Below, piece after piece: positions 35,154 through 46,740 of a stretch of 64,000 nucleotides of DNA (positions are counted from its first letter, which is position 1; the number at the start of each line of letters is the position of its first letter). Source of the stretch: Episyrphus balteatus (taxonomy: Eukaryota > Arthropoda > Insecta > Diptera > Syrphidae); contig NC_079135.1 of NCBI RefSeq assembly GCF_945859705.1, forward strand, positions 78,004,253 to 78,068,252, given 5' to 3'. Position numbers and translations under genes: made by a program. The notes under the pieces are model-generated. The model searched no databases. It worked only from the letters and a program-made list of their open reading frames with translations, and was not told where the DNA came from.

Positions 35154-36236
35154 CACTAGCCCAAAAAATTAAGGGAACAAAAAAAAAAATCGTGATTTTT
35201 TTAAGTCATTTTCGATAGGCTGTATCTCAGTGAAAAATGATCCCATCAAGACAAAATAAAAAACAGTTGAAAGCTCTATTCTTCTTGTTTTAGGATTAAA
35301 TGTTAAAATATTTTCTTTCTAACGGTAAAAAAGCTAAATCGTTGGAACTGTTAAAAAGCAAACATTTTCCAATTTTTGTTTGTTTTTACTTTTCTCTTAA
35401 GAAAGTGGGAAACGATATTTATCAATAAATTTTCAAATAAACTCAAAAGAATTTGATTTTACTCATAAAAAAGTTCAAAGAAGTAAGTCATTTAGACCTG
35501 CAGAAAAATGGTGTTTTATTTCATCTCAAAAATTCAAACCCTCACAACAGAAAAACTGCTTGATGAATAAGTCTGAAACTTTGCATATTAATTTCAGGTA
35601 TATTAAGCTTCAATAATTAAGCCTCAGTTTAATCTTATCACTAATAGAAATTAAATAGCGGTAAATTTTCTAAAAAACCGTAAAAATGCTTATTTTGATA
35701 GCTTTTATAAATTATTCTAAAAAATAAGAAAACAATTTTTTTAACAAAGAAAACTTAACTTCTTTGTAGAAAATTAAATGAAGTTTTGTGAAATGTGTCC
35801 TTGAATATTCTGTACAGTGATCCGTTGTTGAAATATTGATAGTCAAAGTCAAAAGTATGGTTTTTGGTTTGATGACTGATATTGCAGTAAAAAAAAATCG
35901 TAGAAGTTTGAAACAAAATGAATCTTTAAGCCTAATTAATAGATTTTCTAAAAATAATAATCATTTTATCAGAAAAAATGTTCCCACTTTCTTAAGAGAC
36001 AAGTAAAAACAAACAAAAATTGGAAAATGTTTGCTTTTTAACAGTTCCAACGATTTAGTTTTTTTACCGTTAGAAAGAAAATATTTTAACATTTAATCTT
36101 AAAACAAGAAAAATAGAGCTTTCAACTGCTTTTTATTTTGTCTTGATGGGATCATTTTTCACTGAGATACAGCTTATCGAAAATCACTAAAAAAATCACG
36201 ATTTTTTTTTTGTTCCCTTAATTTTTTGGGCTTGTG
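35154..36236. mobile_element. Tc1/mariner-type non-autonomous element with long inverted arms
   Basis: The ends are CACTAGCCCAAAAAATTAAG on the left and the matching reverse complement (CACAAGCCC...) on the right, both flanked by TA (35152-35153 and 36237-36238). The inverted arms run about 260 bp (35154-35414 and 35976-36236), with few differences. The interior is AT-rich and has no transposase. TA flanks and ends starting CA are typical of Tc1/mariner elements. Confidence 0.75.
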
Positions 36237-36694
36237 TATTTATAAAAAAAGTAAGAATATGAGTCAATATGTCGATATCGTCGACATATCCTTTTTTTCA
36301 TTGTAGCTAATTTATAACAAATTTTTAAGTAACTACCTACACTCCAAATTTCTGAAATTCTAAATGGTAGCAAGGCTTTCCACAAACTCAAAATAAAAGG
36401 TTGTAGTATATACAGACATGATACATTACGCTAATTTATTCCGATTTTTTTTAAGTGGCTGCCAAACTAAATAGTAATTTAATGTTGCAAAATGCAATAT
36501 TCAAGCATAAATTAAATCAAACCAAGGTGAAATGTAAACGTAACTATAAATTAAAATTCAAATTATCTCTCACTTAAGGTCTCCAATACCTTATTTAGTT
36601 ATAACCATTATTCCAACAGACATTTGCCATTTAACAAAAAACTCCCTTTTGTTCACAAGAAACACAAACCAAAAATCCAGCTGAGATGTTGTTC
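36237..36694. other. AT-rich host flank
   Basis: No gene seen. It ends at the LINE target duplication. Confidence 0.5.
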
Positions 36695-36707
36695 ACGACA
36701 AATTCTT
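36695..36707. repeat. Target-site duplication of the LINE (3' side of the element)
   Basis: ACGACAAATTCTT is repeated exactly at 40096-40108. Here it is followed directly by the T run that is the LINE poly(A) tail on the minus strand. Confidence 0.85.
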
Positions 36708-37121
36708 TTTTTTTTTTAGATTAGATTTTTATTTCGTAATAACATTTTTTCAACAAAGCCTACGACCGCACGTTTTACATTCAGAGATTTGAAATACATT
36801 TTCTTACTACTGAAACATTATTTATAAAAAGAATAAATTAATTAGTTTAATGAATTTATTTACTTGAGGGAAAAATACGATTTAAAACCCTCATTCAAAT
36901 TAAAAAAAAAAAAAACGTACGTATGTATTGTATATATGTATGTTAATACATATATATATATAAGTATACATGTATAATGTATACATATTCAATAAATAAA
37001 TAATCAAAAAAGAAAAAACAAGGAATGCTCATTTACAAAAATTGTTTAGCAAGTATATAACAAATATGTATGTACTTTGTTTTTAATACGTCAGGAAATA
37101 TCACACAATTTATTTGGTAAA

Positions 37122-37125
37122 TAGA

Positions 37126-37168
<43 letters not shown>

Positions 37169-37395
37169 GTAAATAAATAAATAAATGAAAAAATAAATAA
37201 ATAATATATAATAAATAAATAAATAGTAAATAAATAAATAAGTAAATTAATAAATAAACAAATACAAAATAAATAAATAAATAAATAATAAATAAATAAC
37301 AAATTTTAAATAAACAATAAAAAAATATTAAACAAAAAAAATAAATAATCAAAAATAAATAATAAATAACAAATAATAAATAAATAAAGAATAAA
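37122..37395. repeat. (AAAT)n-rich tract in the LINE 3' untranslated region
   Basis: Long runs of AAAT units on the plus strand (TTTA on the element strand), with irregular interruptions. The tract is part of the LINE and gives Phe/Leu/Tyr-rich spurious open frames. Confidence 0.85.
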
Positions 37396-37605
37396 CTATA
37401 AAAATAAAATATATAAATAAATAATAATGAAATAATGGTTAGTAGTGTTATTAAGTTTTTAGTATATAACGTTAGTAGTGTGTTAGTGAGCTTGTAACAA
37501 TAATGAAATAAATAACATTTATACAGTAATATTGTAAACATTTAAAGAACAATATGAATTACAATATTTGAAAAATAAATAACAAAAAAAAGCAAACGAA
37601 ATAAA

Positions 37606-40095
37606 TCAATTATTATTAATCACAGGTACATAAAGCTGGCGTACTAGAGGATTTTCAGAGTTATCACAGCTATTGTTAAAATTATTTGAAAGCTTACGAA
37701 TCCTGTCGGAAATCAATTCAACATTCGCTCTTCTGTGCAAATCAAGAGTGGAGTGATGCCAAGGAAGGTTAAGCATTATTTTTAAAACTTTGTTTTGGGA
37801 AATTTGCAACTTTTTTATGTAGCATTTTGCAACATTTTCCCAAACTGGACATCCATATAAAAGTATAGCTTGAAAGATAAGTTTATGTAAAATAATTTTA
37901 TTTTCATTTGTTAGCTGTGATTTTCGGTTAATGAACGGATAAAGAAGTTTTATTGCCATACTCATCTTCCTTAACGTATTATGAATATGGTCCCTAAAAG
38001 TTAGTTTGGTGTCGAGATAAACTCCTAGGTACTTTACACTCTGTTTCCATGGTACTATATCACCACTAATTTGAAGTTGGGTACTTGGAAGATAGCAAGG
38101 TTTTCTTTTTCGCGTGAAAAAGATTGCTTGCACTTTTCCAGTATTAAGCTTAATCTTCCATTTGGTATAATATTTTTCTAAAATTTCAATTGCATACTTT
38201 AGATTTGTCTCAATATTGAGAGCAAACTTATGCGATGAAAATATAGCTGTGTCATCGGCAAAAATAGCTGATTCACAAAGTGGAAGAACTGGGAAGTCAG
38301 AAGTATAAATATTGTACAATGAAGGCCCAAGAACTGAGCCTTGTGGGACACCATAATCAAAAACATATAAACAAGAAACACCAGAGTTAACATGAACTTG
38401 AAAACATCTACCTGACAAGAAACTTTGAACTATTTTACACAAATAAACTGGGAAATTGAGTTTTATCATTTTATATACTAGTCCATCATGCCATACAGAA
38501 TCAAAAGCTTTTTCAATATCTAATAATATCATTCCTGTAGATCGTCCTTCTGAGCGATGATCTTTTACATAGTTACAGATTCTTTTAATTTGATGAGAAG
38601 TACTATGAAAACTTCTGAAACCAAATTGTTCATTAGGAAATATATCATTATTTGAAACAATCTTTAAAATTTGTTCCTTAATTACTTTTTCATAAATTTT
38701 GCTAATGCTGCTTAGTAGGCTTATGGGTCTATAATTGGCAGACATTTCTGGTGCTTTTCTGGCTTTCAAAATAGGAACAACTTTAGCTTTTTTCCAATCA
38801 CCAGGGAAATACATGAGTTTAATGCATGCGTTAATAATAATTGTTAAAAACTTTATTCCACTCTGAGGTAGATTTTTTAGATAGACATTTTTTATTAAAT
38901 CTAATCCTCCAACTTTTCGTATCTGAAGGCTGTTAACAATATTTTTAATGCACTTTTCGTCAACGTAGGCATTTAGTGGTGTCATTTCGACTGACACGTT
39001 TATGTTTTGAATCGTGTTTCTGACAAGGTTATTAGTTTCACTATCTCCTAAGTTATGAGATACAAGATGATTATTTGAGAAGTTTCTGGCAAGTTCTTCA
39101 GCTTTCTCAGTGTCTGTATAAAAAACTGAAGATGAATCTTTCAAAAATGGAATTTTTCTGTTTTTACTCTTAATTACCCTCACAATGTTCCAAAATGGTT
39201 TACCATTCTTTTCTAGCCTACTAAGCCTATGATTCCACTCATCATTACGATGTCTTACTAACTCATTCGAAATCAGTTTGTTGAAATGGGAAATCATTGT
39301 TTTAGAAAAGGGTTGCCGATAACGTTGCCAGTTTCTTTTATGAACATTTCTCACTTTTATGAGTTCTAAAATGTTAAATGGAAGATTCTTATGAGTATCT
39401 TTTTTTGCTAGTTTTGGAACACTTTCTTCTATAGAAGAAAGAATAGTTTTTGTAAATTTTTGTATTAGGGTATCCACTTCATCTGTACAGTTAATTGTTT
39501 CTAAATGAGTGCAATCATTTTCAAATTTGACATTGACTGTTCTTCTAAAACACTTCCAATTTGCATTTTTCAAATCCTGAAAATATTGCACTTTTTTTTC
39601 ACCCGACCATAAAACGTCACAAAAGACCGGATTGTGATCAGAACTGAGAGCAGGAAACGATGTAGGTTCTGTAATTAGACTAGAGACATTTGATACAAAT
39701 AGGTCGAGGACGGAAGGACTTCCACGGGAACCTGCAGGAAAATACGTGGGACACGGTGGATAGAAAACATTTATTGGTAACGACAATGAAAGGTCTGACA
39801 AAATATTACCCCAGGCATTTGCTCTTAGGCAACCCCAATCTCTATGACGGCAATTAAAATCCCCTCCTAACAAAAAATCACCACTCATTGTGAAAAACTT
39901 CCTCAAATCTTGCTTCAGCCATTTTCGTTTAATTTCAGATGAAGAACCACCGGGAAAATAAATAGAGAAAATCTTAACCTTCCTTTGATTACGTAGCAAA
40001 ATTTCTACCCCTGTGTTTTCAACAATTTTCGTTTGAACTATAGGTAAGAGCGAATGTTGAATTGATTTCCGTATGAAAATCGCAACCCCACCACC
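37606..40095 (-). CDS. LINE ORF2: endonuclease (partial) and reverse transcriptase
   Basis: The frame is open from the truncation point at 40095 to the stop at 37606. That is 797 codons from 39999 plus about 32 further codons upstream, which read CRGGGVAIFIRKS and are typical of jockey endonucleases. Numbered from 39999: GGDFN of the AP endonuclease at 45-49; S.LDLFVSN near 96-104; SDHNPV (catalytic His) at 120-125; RT motifs NYRPISLLS near 425, DIEKAFDSVWH, GVPQGSVLGP, and catalytic FADD at about 580-583. There is no RNase H domain. The first 60-90 residues of the endonuclease are missing, and with them the start codon, so this copy cannot make a complete protein. No stop or frameshift interrupts the rest. 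The protein nicks the target and reverse-transcribes the LINE RNA. Confidence 0.92.
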   Translation of the reverse strand, partial: GGGVAIFIRKSIQHSLLPIVQTKIVENTGVEILLRNQRKVKIFSIYFPGGSSSEIKRKWLKQDLRKFFTMSGDFLLGGDFNCRHRDWGCLRANAWGNILSDLSLSLPINVFYPPCPTYFPAGSRGSPSVLDLFVSNVSSLITEPTSFPALSSDHNPVFCDVLWSGEKKVQYFQDLKNANWKCFRRTVNVKFENDCTHLETINCTDEVDTLIQKFTKTILSSIEESVPKLAKKDTHKNLPFNILELIKVRNVHKRNWQRYRQPFSKTMISHFNKLISNELVRHRNDEWNHRLSRLEKNGKPFWNIVRVIKSKNRKIPFLKDSSSVFYTDTEKAEELARNFSNNHLVSHNLGDSETNNLVRNTIQNINVSVEMTPLNAYVDEKCIKNIVNSLQIRKVGGLDLIKNVYLKNLPQSGIKFLTIIINACIKLMYFPGDWKKAKVVPILKARKAPEMSANYRPISLLSSISKIYEKVIKEQILKIVSNNDIFPNEQFGFRSFHSTSHQIKRICNYVKDHRSEGRSTGMILLDIEKAFDSVWHDGLVYKMIKLNFPVYLCKIVQSFLSGRCFQVHVNSGVSCLYVFDYGVPQGSVLGPSLYNIYTSDFPVLPLCESAIFADDTAIFSSHKFALNIETNLKYAIEILEKYYTKWKIKLNTGKVQAIFFTRKRKPCYLPSTQLQISGDIVPWKQSVKYLGVYLDTKLTFRDHIHNTLRKMSMAIKLLYPFINRKSQLTNENKIILHKLIFQAILLYGCPVWENVAKCYIKKLQISQNKVLKIMLNLPWHHSTLDLHRRANVELISDRIRKLSNNFNNSCDNSENPLVRQLYVPVINNN

Positions 40096-40108
40096 ACGAC
40101 AAATTCTT
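40096..40108. repeat. Target-site duplication of the LINE (5' side of the element)
   Basis: ACGACAAATTCTT, identical to 36695-36707. It abuts the truncated 5' end of the LINE. Confidence 0.85.
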
Positions 40109-41609
40109 GATTTTTCTCAATTGTTTCGATTGTCTTAATTGATCATTTGGCGATCAAAGAACATCGTTCTCAAAATCGTGATTAATCGACTTAGCTTCTG
40201 TGTATCTATGGTGTCGCTGCACTTATTCGCCAGAGGTCGCATTGAAGTGAAGTTGATTTTTTTGCCAGTTTTCCTATATAGCCAAAAATACCAGAAGCCA
40301 AATTCAAATTGTCAACCGGCCAGATGTTACATGTCCTAAAGACTATATGGCGGCAGTTGTAGTTGATGATGGTGGATGGTGGTGGCAGTATTTTTAGTTA
40401 TAAACGATCGATGAGATGCAAAATTAAAATAAACAGAACGTTGGGAGTTTGGATTTTGTCACGACCGACAAGAAAAGCGATGACGACGACGGCGCAATGC
40501 TTTAAATAGAAAATAATATACAAAAAAATCACTATTCTAGTTGGTAGATGACTGTCGGTTGTATCATGTAAAGAAGGGCCAAGAGGGTAAACAGGAAAAG
40601 GATGACATCGGTGGCAATATTTTGTCTTTGCCGACTTAAGATCGTGCAGAGTTCTTTAAATTTTTTTGACAGATTACACCGCGGTGGTTTAAGCTGATTT
40701 TGGAAATAAGATTTCACAGAAAATTTAGAACCTTGTGTGTCGTGTTCTGATTGACTGACAGATTACTTGCCATTTTCTTAGATTTAAAGATGTGATTATT
40801 TGCATGTTAAATGATTAAAAAAAAAGTGACAACGTAGCCTAAAAAGATCTAATAGATATTCAAAAACAAAAAGATAATGACAAAGTAAATACTGAATAAC
40901 CTTGTATTTTCAACTACTGCATTACGTTGTTTATTTGTATACCTATTTTTAATTTATCAAACTTATCATTTATTTTATTTTAGATCTTGTGCTTTCTGCA
41001 GTTGCAAACTAAGCTTTAACCGCTACTAAGCCAAGCCCTTTAAGTCCAGTAAAGAAATTAAAAACATGTGCAAATTATCACTTATTCTGGGTTATTTCTA
41101 TATTCACCCCCAGGATATGGAAGGTATAGAAATATCAAAAAAAAAAAAAAAACTGGAAAAATTGGAAAATTTCCTTATTAGTTTTGACTCGGATAAAATC
41201 TAACCACATTCCCAAACCTAAAAACTCTCGATTTGTTTCTGACCACCATATTATTAATTAACTAATTCCCCTTTCAAAGTTATTTTAAGGTCAGGAAAAA
41301 TTGTATAAAAATTTATAAAAAGGATAACTGCATTCTTTGGAAGACTACTTATTTTATATTTTTTATGTTTATTTTCGCTATAGGTTCTAATACTCAACCA
41401 TATGAAAACTGGACGTAAGTTTAGAGGTGGCTTTTATAACATATTTAATTTAATACTTTCAAAACCTATGTTTGATAACATTTTAATAAACATTTGAGAG
41501 CCATAAAAGAAAACAACTCATTCTGGCTTTAGAACGACTTTGAGTCTCTTGTTGTTAAGAATCGAAACTTCACAATCGGTTCGCCTCCGGAAATTTTTTT
41601 TTGGTATTG
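40109..41609. other. Host noncoding DNA
   Basis: Mixed composition to about 40750 (CG-containing trinucleotide stretch GACGACGACGGCG near 40480), then AT-rich. No exon or RNA gene recognised. Confidence 0.4.
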
Positions 41610-41908
41610 GGGTCAAAATTCTACCAGAGTCAAAATTCTTTTGTCAAAATTCTGCTTTTTTAAAATTCTGTTTTTCAAAATTCTGCTTTTCATAATTCTG
41701 TTTTAAAAAATTCTGCCAAAAATTAAAAAAGGGTTAGGAAAATGTTAAATTTAGCATAGAATTTTTTGTTAAAAAAAATGCTGGCAGAATTTTGAAAAGC
41801 AGGATTTTGAAAGACAGAATAGAAAAAAAGCAGAATTTTGAAAAACTGAATTTTCTTGAAAAAAGCAGAATTTGGTAAATCAGAATTTTGAAGTCAGAAT
41901 TTTGACCC
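41610..41908. mobile_element. Foldback element of CAAAATTCTG units, copy 1
   Basis: The left half is a run of CAAAATTCTGCTTTT-like units. The right half is a run of their reverse complements (AAAAGCAGAATTTTG). They meet near 41720-41790 at a short unique centre. The ends are GGGTCAAAATTCT and its complement. A shorter relative is at 56042-56250. This architecture, with short tandem units in inverted arms, is like foldback transposons. No transposase is present. Confidence 0.7.
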
Positions 41909-42429
41909 GCTCCTTTTTTTTTTAATACTTAACCTGTGTTTTGAAAGTGTTAATTTGTAGGTCTCATCTCTCATCGCCTGCCATCAAATTCAACTCAAAA
42001 AATCTCAACAACAAAGTGGAAAGATAATGGGGCCTAGAATACATCCTTGTGGAACGCCTGTTGTTTTAGTTTTCTGGTTCATAGACAGCCGAAGCTGAAC
42101 CACACAACAGTTCCATATACTTTTTTATACATTTTTAAGACAAACTAATTGCTATAAGAAAGTTTTCTCCGAAATCCACAAAATAGCATTTCATTTTCTT
42201 TTTGCAGTGCTTGATCGACTGTCGAAAATTCTACTCTGAACCCTGAAGCAATCATTTCACGTTGTTAAACATTTCCTAAAGTACAATTTTTATAATTAGA
42301 ACAAGTTGAACAACTGTACCGGATTCTCTTAAATCTTCATATCTTCATTGTTGAAAATAGCCTTGAAATTATCTTTAACTGAGAGATTCTTCCAGACCTG
42401 ATTAATCCAATTTCAAAAATTTATTACCT
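41909..42429. other. Host noncoding DNA
   Basis: No gene or repeat recognised. Confidence 0.4.
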
Positions 42430-43640
42430 CAAATGACACCAAACAAACATGATTACTGTCAAAGTTCTAAGAAAACAACACCATGCCCGTCTCCCGTGTA
42501 TATTCACATGTATGGACCACATGTTCCCAAGAATATATTCCAAATTCAACTTGGCACAATTCCCAAATATTGTCGCGCACTTGTGCCGCGATCCGCATTT
42601 GACATTTAAATCGTTCAACAAGTTCGTTCAACGTGTTCCAATCTAAGTGAAGCAAAAATATCTATACATGAATGCGCGCCCCCCATTAAGCGTATATTAT
42701 TCACTTGAGTCTCCCTAATGTACCCTGTCTGTAGGTTGAGTCTGTGTTACTGGTTATGCGTGCTTACTCATTTATTAGAATCTCCATTCTTCTCCGCATC
42801 ATAAAAGAGATACAAAAGCATTTCGAAACATTCATAAAATATAACAAAAAAAAAAAAGTGAAAAGTTAAATCTTCAATGAATCTCCAAGTCAAAGTGGCT
42901 TTGCGCCCTCGCGCAGTTGTTGTTATTCGCAGAACAAATTGTTGGATAACAATTGCAATTAATCACTAAGCCGATTCATTCACACACTTTTGTATATAGA
43001 ATACTATACGCGGTCATCGTCATCGCTATGTTAGATACAGATGCATGCAATTTCAAAGGCTTCGCGGCGGGTAACACTTGTTCAACACGATCCGCCCACC
43101 AATATGCGTCCTCTGGCAAGTGATCTGCGTTAAGAAACAAACAACCCTTTGGCATCGAAAGGCAAACAACAAACTCACAGATTAGATACTTTTGTATTTA
43201 TTCATTTGCCTTTTTCGAACACTAAACACATCCAAGACCAACAACAACAACAAAAAAGAAAAAAAAAACAACTTGATTAACGATTGTAGATAAAAATTTG
43301 TCATGAGTCGTTTATTGTTTTAAATTGTTTACCTAAAAACAAACTAAAAACACTTAGCGCGGACGTGGACTTGGCGGTCATGGCGCAGAACGCAGAAATG
43401 ATGCGGTTCGACCTCTTTAATTGCCAAAACACAACAAAGGGAGAAAGGAACATTCTTGGCATTTTGGTATTCGGTTTGGGGAAAGATTAATTTCAGGACG
43501 AATCTCTATAAAACTGAACTTTGGACAAAGAAGCAAAGGGAAAGCATAAATGTCGAGTAAATTTGGCGTGGGTAATTGATTGTTTCAAGGCGAAGTATAT
43601 TTCGATCAATCAATCAAATTAATTGGTCTCAAATCGCAGA
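42430..43640. other. Mixed-composition island, possible regulatory DNA
   Basis: Contains GCGCAGTTGTTG, AACAAATTGTTGGATAACAA and TTGCAATTAATCAC (42910-42968), a dense set of ACAAT/TAAT motifs of the kind bound by Sox and homeodomain factors. CG-containing stretches lie at 43060-43110 and 43370-43410. Open frames of 62-65 residues overlap on both strands and have no domains. Regulatory function is inference. Confidence 0.3.
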
Positions 43641-45286
43641 AAAATTCTCCATGGTAACGGCTGTTGAGAAGTTGAAATAAGTTTACAATATTTTGTGTAC
43701 TTTTCTAATGTACTTCTACTTATAATAAATTAGGGAATGGTGGAAAGGTTATCATACTTAATCAAAGATTTATGTAACTAGTTCATTCTTTCAACAGTAA
43801 ATTGTGTGATTTTTAATTTAGCGGTCCATTAAATTTCAGTTGGTTGTAATGGAAGTCAATGGATTATAAATGGCATTTTGTTAAAATAATAGTTGAACAA
43901 GATGCTTTAAAATTAATTTGGGAGCATTTTGGAAATCATTTTAGTTAAATAAAAGACTAATCGGTCCCGCTGCTGGTTAGTATTTTGAATAATGATCAAA
44001 TGTTTTGGAAAAATCAATTTATATAGGTAATAATTTAGTTTGAAGCATATTAATAATTTAAATAATCCACTAAGCCTACAATTAAGTTCAGCAAGTAAAT
44101 TTTTGGATGTCGTTATCTAGGAATATTTTAGAAAAATTTATTTAACAGCGTATAAACTTTTTGACGTGATAACGTCTTATAAATCGATGAACCATGGCAG
44201 CTACCACAAAAAAGTGACGCCATTTTCTAGCGTTACACTCTGGCACTTTCGCAGTGCGGTAAAAAATTTAAATTCAAATTTAAAAATAAACTATTAGAGA
44301 TACAAAAATATCCTAATAATCTAAACCCTAATCCAAATGAAGGATTTTTAAAAATTCCGTCATTTAATAGGGTAAACAGGGGTAAAACGGAAAGATGAAA
44401 TTTGAGCTAAAATCTTTTTTATAGGTAAAAGAGACTGATTTAAGGATAACTGCATTTAAGAAAAAATTCTAAAAAATTCTGGAACTCCGCTATAACGTTT
44501 TGTTTGAACGTTGATCAGGTGTTGTGGGTATGACAAAATGTTGATTAATTTTTTTTTGACAATTCTAAAGGTGCCAGGTGAAAGATGAAGGAAAAACAAA
44601 TTAGGCGTCTCATACGGATTTTTTTCCAACACTCTGCGTTTCGAAATATGAATTAAAAATACCTACTTTTTTAGGGGTATTTTTGGGTAGTTTTTAATTA
44701 TTAGCTTTTTTTTTGGAGAGTTTAAAAAATCCCAAGTTATATGGGACATAATAAATGCGCATACATGTGCAAAAAATTGGAATCGTTTAAAGAGTTTTGA
44801 CTGAATACGGAGAAAAATAAGTTTTTAAAAAACAGGCCGTTTTTAAGCGATTTTCATCGTTTTTTATTTTTACTTTTTTTTTCTTTAATAGATAGAGGAA
44901 TATTATAGGTATATGGAGTAATGATAGACCATGACTACGACTATATGTGTGCGAAATAACGGTGCGATAACGGTAAAATTAAATTTTAGAATTCAACAGG
45001 TTATAACTTTTTACCAAGAGCAGATAGAAATTTGATTAAACATTTATGAGCATCCTGATACAATTACCTTTCAATTGGTATATCACACATAACGCTAGAC
45101 TAACTACAAACTACTCAATGTTAAATCAAGAAACTAGCGAAAAACATCATACCACCAGTGGAGATCTGTTGCGCCATGAACAGCCACCAGGGTGGGAAGT
45201 ACCGTAATCTCAGTCTGGAAATTCCACATGGTTGACTTTAAAAAATTCTAACTTCTCTTGTAGGCATCTTTGAAATGAGATTGATA
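43641..45286. other. AT-rich noncoding DNA
   Basis: No gene recognised. CACTCTGGCACTTTCGCAGTGC near 44235 is an isolated CG-containing patch. Confidence 0.4.
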
Positions 45287-46229
45287 CGTCACACTGTGGG
45301 CTAGAACGCTATTTTAGCTGGAATTAATTATAGAAATTCTCGAAATAGTCTAAAATTGCAATTAAAGGCATTAAAATGATGTCGAATGATATTATAATGA
45401 TAATTTTATGGCACAACAGACACTAATGATAAGAAGAACAACAAAAAAAAACGAATTATGATGTAAAATAAGCTTTTCAAATTTACAACACATATTTTTG
45501 GTCTAAAATAACAAAAAAAATGGGGTCTTAGTTTGAACGCACCAAATTTGAAAATGGTATCATTGAAGCGAACAAAAGTTGTTTTTACTTGATATGGAAT
45601 GTAAAATGTTAATGCAAATAAAAAAACCGTTATATGATAACATTCAACTCGTTTTCTTTTAATCTTAAGTGAGTTTTCTGAATATTTTGCTCCCTATACT
45701 TTCGGAGTTACAGCGAAAAAAGTTTGCTCTTGTAGGACATAGTTTTATATAAAACATAAAGCCATATAGACTAGCTACTTTTTAAAATTATTTTTAGAGT
45801 GTGCCTACGCGTGCCTTTTTTTTAAAGCTTAGGAACATTCGTTTTATATAAAATCGGTGCTAGTAACATACTTTACTTTAAGATTTATATACAAAAGTTC
45901 AATATAATAACAATTTATTAGCAAATACTATATTTGGACACATCACTCATTCATAAACTAGCAAAATTTTCACAATCAATCCGTTAAAACAAACTTAGTA
46001 AACGAATATCTGGATAGAGGAAAAAGTGGCCTTTTTTGGTTTTTTTTCGAAAAATGGCTTTCGATTGTGTTTTTTATGTAGCCAATGAATGTTTTGACCT
46101 CAACTTTGAATGAGAAATTATAGCTAGTACATTTATCTATCGAATGAGACCAAAATTATCAATTTTGGAAGAAGTTGACATTTTTAATTAATTCCAGCTA
46201 AAATAGCTTTCTAGCCCACAGTGCGTCAT
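45287..46229. mobile_element. Inverted-repeat element with about 45-bp ends
   Basis: The left end (45287-45330) contains CACTGTGGGCTAGAACGCTA and then TTTTAGCTGGAATTAATTA. The right end (46184-46229) is its reverse complement with few changes. The roughly 850-bp interior is AT-rich and noncoding. No clear target duplication is seen, so the superfamily is open. Confidence 0.6.
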
Positions 46230-46235
46230 TTGAAA

Positions 46236-46740
46236 GGTGAAACAATAAGCTTTCACATGGTATAAAATTTTTTATAGGTTGTTATGGAAAAAATTCATTT
46301 AATAGCATGAGAACATAACAAATGTATTTTTGCTTTTTTTGATGAAATTTCATCGAGTTTAAAAAATGCTAGCTCTTTTTGTAGATGTCTCATAGACTTG
46401 ATCTATATGTATATTTTTAGCTAAGACAATAAGCTTTCAGATGGTGTAAAAATTTGTATAGATTGTTAAAAAAAATGGATTTAATAGCGTGAGAAGATAA
46501 ATTTACATGTTTTCTTTGCTTTTTTGGTGAAAATGATTGTTTTAAATAAATTATTTTAATACTTTTTGCTCATTGTAAAAATTTAAAAACGGTTTTATTA
46601 TTTAGAAGAAATATTTGGCTTTTTAATGGTAAAATTTTTTTTGTAAGCTTTTAAAATAAAAAAAAATTAATATAATGAGAAAAGAAAAAAGGTATTTTTT
46701 TTAGCTTTTTCTTGTAAATTATGATTGTTTGAAATAAATA
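46236..46740. repeat. Degenerate tandem array, about 185-190 bp unit
   Basis: The units begin at about 46244, 46428 and 46615. The first two share AATAAGCTTTCA.ATGGT, then ATTTAATAGC.TGAGAA.ATAA, then TTTTGCTTTTTTTG.TGAAA at 184-bp spacing. The third is more decayed. A related fragment precedes the inverted-repeat element near 45250. Confidence 0.55.

Larger units (their letters stand above)
36708..40095 (-). mobile_element. 5'-truncated jockey-like LINE retrotransposon
   Basis: The element reads right to left. Its 3' end is a poly(A) tail (36708-36717 as T), preceded on the minus strand by an AATAAA signal. An AT-rich 3' untranslated region of about 890 bp holds a long (TTTA)n tract. The reading frame runs off the 5' end at 40095, where the target duplication begins, so the copy is 5'-truncated inside the endonuclease. 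Exact 13-bp flanking duplications and an intact frame indicate a recent insertion by target-primed reverse transcription. Confidence 0.9.

Noticed and set aside
37033..37541. 89- and 143-residue Tyr/Leu/Phe-rich frames on the minus strand
   Set aside because: They are translations of the (TTTA)n tract in the LINE 3' untranslated region.
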